From assembly GCA_022790685.1 (NCBI GenBank), contig JAAVXQ010000125.1, positions 1-7,819 of the forward strand: 7,819 bases of DNA. Reading direction: 5' to 3'. The notes beneath the pieces were generated by a model. It had not been told where the DNA came from and did no database searches. It saw only the letters and a program-made list of their open reading frames with translations. This document shows positions 1-6,809 of this stretch, piece after piece (position 1 is the first letter of the stretch; each line of letters starts with the position of its first letter). The DNA comes from Clostridia bacterium (GTDB lineage Bacteria; Bacillota; Clostridia; TANB77; CAG-508). The position numbers and the translations under genes were made by a program.

Positions 1-1
1 A

Positions 2-1766
2 ATTTTAATGATTATTATACTTGTTATTTTAATTTCTGTAACAGCTACTATGCTATTTTTTAATAAAAAGAAAAATGATGATAAAAAGCTTGCTTTTAAT
101 GAACTTATAGCTGAAATGAACGAAAATAAGATAGAAAAAATCAAAATGACAACAGGTAGTAATTCATTAACAGTTATTATGAAAGGTGAAGGAGAAGAAA
201 AAGATAGAACTAAAAGTGTAATAGTTCCTAATATTCAAGCCTTTATGGAATTAATCCAAGAAAAAATGGATCAAAAAACAGCTGATTTTAAATTAGAACA
301 AGAACAAGTTAATCCACTTCTTAGAATATCAGATACAATATTTTCATTATTACCAACAATTCTACTAGTAGCACTTATGGTTATGATTTTTAAAATGCAA
401 GGTCTTGGCGGTGATAGTGGAAAAGTATATGGGGTAGAAGACAGTAATAAATCAGATGTAAGATTTTCCGATATAGCAGGATTAGATGAAGAAAAAGATG
501 AATTAATAGAAATTGTTGATTTTCTAAAAAAGCCAAAGATGTATTTAGAAATGGGTGCAAAAATACCTAAAGGAATACTTTTATATGGAAAACCAGGAAC
601 AGGTAAAACTTTAATTGCTAAAGCAATTGCAGGTGAGGCAGGAGTTCCATTTATATCAATGAGTGGTTCTGAATTTATTGAAATGTTTGCAGGTCTTGGA
701 GCATCAAGAGTAAGAAAACTTTTTGAAAAAGCAAAAAAGATGTCTCCTTGTATAATTTTTATAGATGAGATAGATGCAATAGGTTCTAGAAGAACAAGTA
801 ATAGCGGAGCAGAAACAGAAAATAATCAAACCTTAAATCAATTATTAGTGGAGATGGATGGCTTTGAGACTAATGAAACAATTATTGTTCTTGCTGCAAC
901 CAATAGACCAGAAATGCTGGATAAAGCTTTGCTAAGACCTGGAAGATTTGATAGACAAGTAACAATACCAGCTCCAGATTTACTTCGGAAGAGAAGCTAT
1001 ACTAAAGCTTCATAGTAAAAACAAAAAATTTGCAAAGGATGTTGATTTCAAAAGTATTGCAGGAGATACAGCAGGATTTACTGGTGCAGAGCTTGCTAAT
1101 CTTTTAAATGAATCAGCTATAATTGCAACTAGAGAAGAGCATGATAGTATTCAAAATATAGATATAGAAAATGCAGTTAAAAAAATAACAGTAGGATTAG
1201 AAAAACATAATAGAGTAATATCAGAAAAAGATAAAAAACTAACAGCTTATCATGAAGCAGGACATGCTGTTGTAAGTAAATTTTTAGAAACACAAACAGA
1301 TGTAAAAGAAGTATCAATAATACCAAGAGGTTTAGCTGGTGGTTATACTATGTATAAAACCAATGAAGATAAATTTTATGTTTCAAGAACAGAATTACTT
1401 GAAAAGATGATAGCCTTAATGGGTGGTAGAGCAGCAGAAAAAATAGTCTTAAATGAAATTTCTACAGGTGCAAGTAATGATATAGAAGTGGCTACTGGTA
1501 TTGCAAAGGATATGCTTACAGTGTATGGGATGTCAGATTCTTTAGGTCCTATTTCATTAAAGGTAGATGACCCATATGAACTTCAAATTTTTGGAGACAA
1601 ACTAATTGGGGAAGTAGGAAATCAAATACAAATATTAGTCGATAATGCTTATACTGATGCTCAAAAAATATTATTAGAACATATGGATATTCTTCATAAT
1701 GTGGCAGTAACATTAATAGAAAAAGAAAAGATAACAAGTGAGGAATTTGAAGAATTTTTTAATTAA
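2..1766 (+). CDS. ftsH: ATP-dependent zinc metalloprotease FtsH, 5'-partial, needs one +1 frameshift at CGG
   Basis: FtsH is a membrane-anchored hexameric AAA+ protease that extracts and degrades membrane and short-lived cytosolic proteins. Numbering from the first in-window ATG (8): membrane span about 1-18, short extracytoplasmic domain, second span about 110-130, then AAA+ domain with Walker A GKPGTGKT (194-201), Walker B IDEID (252-256), second region of homology with Arg fingers R310 and R313, and the peptidase domain with HEAGH (415-419) and the likely third zinc ligand D491 in ASND. The reading frame is open to the window edge and ATG 8 has no ribosome binding site, so the true start is probably just upstream; matching E. 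coli numbering suggests few residues are missing. The 0 frame stops at 1015. Removing C986 in CTT-CGG-A gives the family-typical PDLLGREAILKLH and runs to TAA 1764-1766 (585 residues in window). Both halves are intact, so I treat it as one gene rather than a pseudogene. Confidence 0.93.
983..989 (+). other. +1 frameshift site CTT CGG A in ftsH
   Basis: In the 0 frame CGG (986-988) is followed by residues foreign to FtsH and a stop at 1013-1015. Skipping C986 and reading GGA (987-989) restores the conserved Gly of the D-x-x-G-R motif after the Arg fingers, and the frame then stays open for 259 codons through the protease domain. CTT before CGG resembles the prfB site (CTT TGA C), but I see no Shine-Dalgarno-like stimulator upstream and no obvious stem-loop downstream. 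The shift itself is read from the sequence; that the ribosome performs it is inference. Confidence 0.75.
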
Positions 1767-1781
1767 AAATAAATAAAAAAT

Positions 1782-1822
1782 GAACTCTAACAGCTTATAG
1801 CTTTGTATAGAGTTCGTTTTTT
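1782..1822. terminator. Bidirectional intrinsic terminator between ftsH and the pseudouridine synthase
   Basis: Perfect 8-bp stem GAACTCTA (1782-1789) with TAGAGTTC (1808-1815); an inner AGCT/AGCT pair can extend the fold. A T-run follows on the plus strand (1817-1822) and an A-run precedes it (1775-1780), which is a T-run for minus-strand transcripts. It lies 15 bases after the ftsH stop and just beyond the stop of the frameshift-extended minus-strand gene, as expected of a terminator shared by convergent genes. That fit supports the longer version of the minus-strand gene. Confidence 0.85.
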
Positions 1823-1825
1823 ATA

Positions 1826-2705
1826 TTATTTATTTTCTAGGTTTAATTTAAATTCTTTACCTTGTAGGTAGTTTAAAATTCCAGAATCCTTTGAAAAATT
1901 AAATTTTATAATATAACTATATAGAAACTGTTTTTTTATTCCGAATTTTTTATTTATTTCATTTGAGCCATATTTTCCGATCACCAATAATAGGATAACC
2001 TATATATGCTAAATGGCTTCTTATTTGATGAGTTTTACCTGTGTGTAAAGTTATATCTAAAGTAGAAGTATTTTTATCATAATTTCTATCTATTACATTA
2101 TATTCAGTAATAATTTCAGAATAATTTTTTTTGCAAGTAGCTGAAATAAAAACTTGATTTTTTTTAGAATCTTTAAATAGATATGCTTTTAAAATTTCAT
2201 GATTATTTTTTACTATTCCATAAACTTTAGTATAATAGTGCTTTTCTATTTCTTTATTTTTAAACTTATCTAATAAGATATTTAATGCTTCATCATTTTT
2301 TGCATATAGAATTAATCCTTTAGTATTTCTATCTAATCTATGACAAGGGTTAATATTATTACTATATTGTTGCTTTAAAATAGAAGTTAAGGTTATTTCA
2401 TTTAAATCATTTTCTGTAACTGAAATTTCTGCAGGTTTATTTACTATTAAAATATTTTCGTCTTCGAAAATTATTTCAATTTTAGAAGAGTTTTTTCCAA
2501 GCAAAATATCATCAGTTATATATATGGTTATTTCATCACCAGTATGAATTAAAACATTTTCGGATACTTTTATATTATTAACTCTAATATCTTTTTTTCT
2601 AAGAGCTTTATAAAGATTATTAGTACTTAAATTTTGAAAAGAATCAAGTAGAAATGAATTTAATTTTTTATTATTATATTTTTCAGTAACTATTATTTTT
2701 TTCAT
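1826..2705 (-). CDS. RluA-family rRNA/tRNA pseudouridine synthase, needs one +1 frameshift at CGG
   Basis: RluA-family enzymes isomerise specific uridines in rRNA or tRNA to pseudouridine. Numbered from the chosen start (ATG 2705-2703): S4-like RNA-binding segment about 1-65, ILIVNKPAEISV strand, catalytic motif HRLDRNTKGLILYAKN with Asp 125, and the conserved TGKTHQIRSHLAYIGYPIIGD near 222-242. In the 0 frame the protein then reads R-K-I-W-L-K and stops at 1961-1959, losing the family's C-terminal part. Skipping the C of CGG (1979) gives GDGKYG, the usual motif here, and 50 further residues to TAA 1828-1826 (292 aa, a normal family length). The upstream ATG at 2753 is in frame, but it lies upstream of a good promoter, has no ribosome binding site, and the family typically begins near MKKIIV, so 2705 is preferred. 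Substrate (RluA, RluC or RluD type) cannot be decided here. Confidence 0.87.
1976..1982 (-). other. +1 frameshift site GAT CGG A in the pseudouridine synthase gene
   Basis: Reading the minus strand, GAT (1982-1980) is followed by CGG (1979-1977) and A (1976). The 0 frame ends six codons after CGG. Skipping the C gives GGA and the peptide GDGKYG, the motif expected directly after YPIIGD in this family, then an open frame to 1826. No upstream Shine-Dalgarno-like stimulator is visible. The exact match to the family at the junction places the shift at this codon. Confidence 0.75.
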
Positions 2706-2711
2706 AAAAAT

Positions 2712-2740
2712 ATTATAATAAATTTTCTTAAAATTTTCAA
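2712..2740 (-). promoter_or_regulatory. Sigma-A-type promoter of the pseudouridine synthase, apparently leaderless
   Basis: On the minus strand, TTGAAA (2740-2735), a 17-base spacer and TATAAT (2717-2712) form a near-consensus promoter. Only six bases separate the -10 box from ATG 2705, so the predicted transcript starts at the A of the start codon. No ribosome binding site precedes this ATG, which fits a leaderless mRNA. If 2753 were the true start, this promoter would lie inside the gene. Confidence 0.65.
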
Positions 2741-2746
2741 GAAAAC

Positions 2747-2775
2747 TTGACATATTAAAGTTAAAATAATAATAT
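2747..2775 (+). promoter_or_regulatory. Sigma-A-type promoter of the membrane protein gene
   Basis: Consensus TTGACA (2747-2752), a 17-base spacer and TAATAT (2770-2775, 4 of 6 to consensus). The predicted start near 2782 leaves a leader of about 38 bases before ATG 2820. Its -35 box is only six bases from the -35 box of the divergent synthase promoter, so polymerase binding at one would probably hinder the other. Confidence 0.6.
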
Positions 2776-2819
2776 TAAAAAGTAATGCAAAAAATGAAAT
2801 AGGAAGTGAACCAACAAAA

Positions 2820-4541
2820 ATGTTAAAAAAAATCAAAGAAAATGAGAAACTAAAAAACAATATTAAATTTATTTTAATTATGATAGCTTTAACAATATTT
2901 GCAAGTTATCCATATTTACCAGAAGGGACTGTATATGCACATGACTTATGTTATCATTTTGCAAGAATACTTGGAACAGAAGCAGAAATATCTAATGGAA
3001 TTTTCCCTGTATTTATTCATTCTAATCTATTAGATGGATTGGGATATGGAAATCCACTTTTTTATCCAGAACTATTTTTGTATATTGCAGTATTATTTAT
3101 GAAACTTGGTTTTGGAGTATTATTTTCTTACAAAATGTTGCTTATGATAACAACATTTTGTACTGCTATGATAACTTTTTATTCTACTAATTTAATAACT
3201 AAAGATAAAAAAGTATCATGGATAACTACACTTTTATATACATTATCTTTGTATAGATTTGTAGATATATATGCAAGAGGAGCTCTTGGAGAAGTTCTTT
3301 CATTTACATTTTTACCACTTATAATAGCAGGATTATATGATATATTGTGGGGAGAAAATAAACGTTGGTATTTGATTTGTTTTGCAATATTTGGAGTAAT
3401 GAATTCTCATGTATTATCTTTTACTATGGCTGTAATTCTGATATTAGTATTATGTTTTATAAATATAATTAGAATATTTAAAGATAAAAAGAAAATATTA
3501 AATATAACAATAGCAGGAATTGTTTCTATATTACTAATAAGTAGTTATATGTTTACATATATTGAACAAAAAATGGATGATAGTTTAAATGTAGATGTTC
3601 ATAAAAATAGTGGACAAAGTCTAAAGGATAATGCCTCAGGACTGCAAGAAGCTTTTTGGAATGATCTTAGAAATACAAATGGATACACAACAAGATCCAT
3701 AGGAACTCTACTTTTAATTTTACCAATATGCTTATTTATGATAAAAAATAAAAAAGAAAGAAAAGAATTTAAATTTTTCTTAGAACTATATATTTTAGGA
3801 TTAGCTGTATGGGGAATGTCTCTTAATTTATTTCCATGGGAAAAATGCACTTTATTGCAAATTATGCAATTTCCATACAGACTAAATATGATATCAACAT
3901 TATTATTTAGCTTTGTAGCAGGATATTCAGTAATTAATGCTTTTGAGAACAAAGAGGATATATTTAAATTGCTAATTTTAGTAATTTTATTAATATCAGC
4001 TAAGCATCTGTCAGAAGTAAAACTTAACGAAAATGGAATTAATTATGAAATATTGATGAGTGGTCCATTAGTTGCAAATGGTGAATATAAACCAGTAGGA
4101 TTTTCAGAAGATGATAAAGAAGTATATTCGCATTATAAACCAGAAGATAAAATTTCATTTGAGAAAAAAGGTTCTAAAATAATGTTTGACTATAATGATA
4201 AAGAAAATAACATAGATCTTCATATACCACTTACTTATTATAAAGGATATGTAGGATATATAATAAATGAAAATGGAGAAAAGATAGACTTAAAATTAGA
4301 AAAGGATAATACAAATGCCCATTTAAGAATTAAAAGTGATAAGATAATGACTGGAAAAATAACTGTTGAATATAAAATGACAGCAGTTCAAAAATGTGGA
4401 TACGCTATATCTATAGTAACATTTATATCTGTTATAAGTTTTATAATATATAAAAATAAAAAGTTAATAGATAAAAATGAAAATGTAAATAAACTAAAAA
4501 ATGGAAAAATTATAAGAAAAATAGTAGAAAAAGTAAAATAA
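2820..4541 (+). CDS. Multi-spanning membrane protein, GT-C/YfhO-like or PTPS-related (putative glycosyltransferase)
   Basis: A 573-residue integral membrane protein. It begins with a basic stretch and a first span (about 15-33), followed by an extracytoplasmic loop starting H-D-L-x-Y-H (41-46), where an acidic residue (D42) after the first helix is typical of GT-C enzymes that use lipid-linked sugars. The GNPLFYPELFLYI segment (78-90), about nine more hydrophobic helices, the MQFPYRLNMI segment (349-358), a soluble beta-rich C-terminal domain (about 400-520) containing LTYYKGYVGYI (471-481), a last helix (about 526-544) and a basic tail follow. This order is that of 6-pyruvoyl-tetrahydropterin-synthase-related/YfhO-like membrane proteins, many thought to modify surface polymers. 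The substrate is unknown and the activity is inferred from the fold. AGGAAG at 2801-2806 is a weak, rather distant ribosome binding site. It carries the one CGT arginine codon I noticed (3363-3365) and no CGG. Apparently monocistronic. Confidence 0.8.
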   Translation: MLKKIKENEKLKNNIKFILIMIALTIFASYPYLPEGTVYAHDLCYHFARILGTEAEISNGIFPVFIHSNLLDGLGYGNPLFYPELFLYIAVLFMKLGFGVLFSYKMLLMITTFCTAMITFYSTNLITKDKKVSWITTLLYTLSLYRFVDIYARGALGEVLSFTFLPLIIAGLYDILWGENKRWYLICFAIFGVMNSHVLSFTMAVILILVLCFINIIRIFKDKKKILNITIAGIVSILLISSYMFTYIEQKMDDSLNVDVHKNSGQSLKDNASGLQEAFWNDLRNTNGYTTRSIGTLLLILPICLFMIKNKKERKEFKFFLELYILGLAVWGMSLNLFPWEKCTLLQIMQFPYRLNMISTLLFSFVAGYSVINAFENKEDIFKLLILVILLISAKHLSEVKLNENGINYEILMSGPLVANGEYKPVGFSEDDKEVYSHYKPEDKISFEKKGSKIMFDYNDKENNIDLHIPLTYYKGYVGYIINENGEKIDLKLEKDNTNAHLRIKSDKIMTGKITVEYKMTAVQKCGYAISIVTFISVISFIIYKNKKLIDKNENVNKLKNGKIIRKIVEKVK

Positions 4542-4545
4542 ATTT

Positions 4546-4601
4546 AAAATGCATTTTAAGAAAATAAGTTATAGAACTTTATGTCTTAAGATGCATTTTT
4601 T
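4546..4601 (+). terminator. Intrinsic terminator after the membrane protein gene
   Basis: A 16-base arm (4546-4561) starting AAAATGCAT pairs with 4584-4599 ending ATGCATTTT, complementary throughout except for one possible G-U pair, with a 22-base loop and a T-run to 4601. It begins five bases after the stop codon. Confidence 0.85.
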
Positions 4602-4629
4602 GTCTAAAAATTATATTTTTTGTAAACAC

Positions 4630-4658
4630 TTGAAACTTTAGAAGTATTGTGATAAAAT
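4630..4658 (+). promoter_or_regulatory. Sigma-A-type promoter of the NifU-like/GGGtGRT operon
   Basis: TTGAAA (4630-4635), a 17-base spacer and TAAAAT (4653-4658), five of six matches in each box. It lies between the previous terminator and the operon's first gene and gives a leader of about 60 bases. I see no riboswitch or clear operator in that leader. Confidence 0.7.
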
Positions 4659-4724
4659 TACCATGATTTGAGGAAATTTTTTCTAAAAGTCAATATTTAG
4701 AATAACTATTATTAGGAGGTAAAT

Positions 4725-5417
4725 ATGATTTATTCACAAGAAGTAGAAAATATGTGTAAAGTAGCAAAAGGAGCAAATCATGGACCAGCGCCTATTCCTG
4801 AAGAAGGAAAATGGGTTAAATCAAAAGAAATCAAAGATATTTCTGGTTTAACACATGGTATTGGTTGGTGTGCACCACAACAAGGGGCTTGCAAATTAAC
4901 TTTAAATATTAAAGAAGGAATTATTCAGGAAGCATTAGTTGAGACAATAGGATGTTCAGGAATGACACATTCAGCAGCTATGGCGTCAGAAATATTAATA
5001 GGAAAAACAATATTAGAAGCATTAAATACTGATTTAGTTTGTGATGCTATCAATACAGCTATGAGAGAATTATTCTTACAAATAGTTTATGGTAGAAGTC
5101 AATCAGCTTTTTCAGAAGGTGGATTATCAATAGGGGCAGGACTTGAAGATTTAGGAAAAGGTCATAGAAGCCAAGTAGGAACAAGTTATAGTACTTTAAT
5201 AAAAGGACCTAGATACTTAGAACTTGCAGAAGGATACATAACAGAAATAGGATTAGATAAAAATGATGAAATAATAGGATATAAATTTGTTAACTTAGGA
5301 AAAATGATGGAAAACATCAAAAAAGGAATAGAACCAATGGAAGCAATTGAAAAGGCTTCTGGTAAATATGGTAGATTTGATGAAGCAGTTAAGAAAATAG
5401 ATCCAAGAGCAGAATAA
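4725..5417 (+). CDS. NifU/IscU-like iron-sulfur cluster scaffold-related protein, partner of GGGtGRT protein
   Basis: A 230-residue soluble protein with an IscU/NifU-N-like core: Cys49 and Cys56 in the GWCAPQQGAC segment, and the hallmark-like GCSGMTHSAAMASEILIGKT segment with Cys77 (76-95), resembling the NifU pattern of a Gly-Cys loop followed by GKT and a helix. Further cysteines are C11 and C106. Scaffold proteins of this fold assemble Fe-S clusters on three cysteines; whether this divergent, longer member does so is inferred. It has extra N- and C-terminal segments compared with IscU (about 130 aa), the latter including IEPMEAIEKASGKYGRFDE. Start ATG 4725 follows a strong AGGAGG (4714-4719). 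It is the first gene of an operon with a 34-codon ORF and a GGGtGRT gene, the usual genomic partner of this protein type in anaerobes. No CGG codons and no frameshift. Confidence 0.8.
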   Translation: MIYSQEVENMCKVAKGANHGPAPIPEEGKWVKSKEIKDISGLTHGIGWCAPQQGACKLTLNIKEGIIQEALVETIGCSGMTHSAAMASEILIGKTILEALNTDLVCDAINTAMRELFLQIVYGRSQSAFSEGGLSIGAGLEDLGKGHRSQVGTSYSTLIKGPRYLELAEGYITEIGLDKNDEIIGYKFVNLGKMMENIKKGIEPMEAIEKASGKYGRFDEAVKKIDPRAE

Positions 5418-5441
5418 ATAAAATTTCCTGGAGGATTATAG

Positions 5442-5546
5442 ATGAAAGAAAAAATAACACCAATGATAACAGGAAATAAAAATATAACTATAGTAGGATA
5501 TAAAGGCATAAATGAAATTATAAAAAATTTAGAATCATTAATTTAA
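5442..5546 (+). CDS. Small 34-residue protein inside the NifU-like/GGGtGRT operon
   Basis: ATG 5442 follows a good ribosome binding site (GGAGG 5430-5434, seven-base spacer) and runs to TAA 5544-5546. It starts MKEKITPMITGNKNITIVGY and continues to a short predicted helix ending in LESLI. It sits 24 bases after the scaffold-like gene and 21 before the GGGtGRT start, with no terminator, so it is co-transcribed with both. It has no cysteine or signal peptide; a beta-strand-rich first half with a final helix is plausible. I do not recognise the family. Its own ribosome binding site and amino-acid-like composition argue for a real small gene rather than spacer. Confidence 0.65.
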   Translation: MKEKITPMITGNKNITIVGYKGINEIIKNLESLI

Positions 5547-5567
5547 GAATGATGAAAGGAGATAAAA

Positions 5568-6566
5568 ATGGCTTTATTTGAAAGTTATGAGAGAAGAATT
5601 AACCAAGTTAATAAATGTTTAAATGACAATGGGATTTCTTCATTAGAAGAAGCAAAGAAAATTTGTGACGAAAAAGGTGTAGATGTTGCAGGAATAGTAA
5701 AAGGGATTCAACCTATATGTTTTGAAAATGCTTGTTGGGCATATACAGTAGGTGCTGCAATAGCAATAAAAAGAGGAGTAAAAACAGCAGCAGAAGTTGC
5801 AAAATGTTTAGGAGAAGGATTACAATCTTTCTGTATACCAGGATCTGTTGCAGATGACAGAAAAGTTGGTTTAGGACATGGAAATTTAGGAGCAATGCTT
5901 TTATCAGAAGATACTGATTGTTTTGCATTTTTAGCAGGACATGAGAGCTTTGCAGCAGCGGAAGGTGCTATTGGTATAGCAAATAATGCAAACAAAGCAA
6001 GACAAAAACCATTAAGAGTTATATTAAATGGTTTAGGAAAAGATGCTGCACAAATTATTTCAAGAATAAATGGATTTACTTATGTTCAAACAGAATTTGA
6101 TTTCTATACAGGAGAAGTTAAAGTTGTAAAAGAAACAGCTTATTCTGATGGACCAAGAGCAAAAGTTAGATGCTATGGTGCTAATGAAGTTAGAGAAGGT
6201 GTTGCAATAATGCATATGGAAAAAGTAGATGTATCTATAACAGGTAACTCTACAAATCCTACAAGATTCCAACATCCAGTTGCTGGTACATATAAAAAAG
6301 AATGTGTTGAACAAGGTAAAAAATATTTCTCAGTAGCAAGTGGTGGTGGAACAGGAAGAACATTACATCCAGACAATATGGGAGCTGGACCTGCTTCTTA
6401 TGGTATGACAGATACAATGGGAAGAATGCATTCAGATGCACAATTTGCTGGAAGTTCTTCAGTACCTGCCCATGTTGAAATGATGGGATTAATTGGTATG
6501 GGAAATAATCCAATGGTTGGAGCTACAGTTGCTGTTTCAGTTGCAATTTATGAGGCAGTAAAATAA
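5568..6566 (+). CDS. GGGtGRT-family protein
   Basis: A 332-residue soluble protein with the diagnostic motif GGGTGRT at 259-265, which names its family; the biochemical role is not established to my knowledge. It has nine cysteines (17, 33, 51, 56, 80, 89, 118, 202, 246). Two lie in PICFENACWAY (49-59) and two near the start of the Gly-rich SVADDRKVGLGHGNLGAM region, suggesting metal or cluster binding. Other conserved-looking blocks are FLAGHESFAAAEG (121-133) and the C-terminal Gly/Met-rich segment HVEMMGLIGMGNNPMVGAT (302-320). ATG 5568 has a strong site AAAGGAGA (5555-5562). Position after an Fe-S-scaffold-like gene suggests that the two act together, perhaps as assembly factor and client; this is inference. 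No membrane spans and no CGG codons. Confidence 0.9.
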   Translation: MALFESYERRINQVNKCLNDNGISSLEEAKKICDEKGVDVAGIVKGIQPICFENACWAYTVGAAIAIKRGVKTAAEVAKCLGEGLQSFCIPGSVADDRKVGLGHGNLGAMLLSEDTDCFAFLAGHESFAAAEGAIGIANNANKARQKPLRVILNGLGKDAAQIISRINGFTYVQTEFDFYTGEVKVVKETAYSDGPRAKVRCYGANEVREGVAIMHMEKVDVSITGNSTNPTRFQHPVAGTYKKECVEQGKKYFSVASGGGTGRTLHPDNMGAGPASYGMTDTMGRMHSDAQFAGSSSVPAHVEMMGLIGMGNNPMVGATVAVSVAIYEAVK

Positions 6567-6596
6567 ATTGTAGTTAAAAAAATATAAAATATGAGG

Positions 6597-6643
6597 GGTG
6601 AATAAAATGACTAATTATTATAGTCTTTATTCACCTTTTGTTT
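6597..6643 (+). terminator. Intrinsic terminator of the GGGtGRT operon
   Basis: GGTGAATAAA (6597-6606) pairs perfectly with TTTATTCACC (6626-6635); an inner GACTA/TAGTC pair (6609-6613, 6621-6625) extends the stem after a two-base bulge, leaving a seven-base loop. The tail is TTTTGTTT (6636-6643). It ends the operon 30 bases after the stop. Confidence 0.88.
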
Positions 6644-6795
6644 ATTACTAAAATAATAAATATGAAATTAATTTTAAGAGAAAATAGCAAAAGAATATAC
6701 TCTTCTATTACTAGAATAAGACAATAGAAATATAAGTTTTATAGAAAAATAATATAAAAATAGACATATAAATAAAAATCATCATAAAATAAATT

Positions 6796-6803
6796 AAGGA
6801 GGA
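6796..6803 (+). promoter_or_regulatory. Strong ribosome binding site fixing the small beta-rich gene start
   Basis: AAGGAGGA with a six-base spacer to ATG 6810. It establishes the start of a gene that would otherwise be passed over because its 0 frame is only 58 codons long. The upstream 6644-6795 is A-rich; I could not settle on a promoter there. Confidence 0.85.
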
Positions 6804-6809
6804 GTAAAA

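Noticed and set aside
8..1766. ftsH as a pseudogene or as two separate genes (second starting at 1350)
   Set aside because: Only one base separates two fully conserved halves, the codons between 987 and 1349 are also FtsH sequence, and 1350 has no ribosome binding site. Two other genes show the same break at the same codon.
2706..2753. N-terminal extension of the pseudouridine synthase from ATG 2753
   Set aside because: No ribosome binding site, a near-consensus promoter lies inside it, and the family usually begins at about the second Met.
3599..3952. A 117-codon minus-strand ORF inside the membrane protein gene
   Set aside because: It lies antisense to a well-supported coding region, with no ribosome binding site or recognisable domain.
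6607..6651. A 14-codon ORF after a GGGG-containing purine stretch
   Set aside because: It coincides with the stem-loop and tail of the operon terminator, which explains the sequence better.
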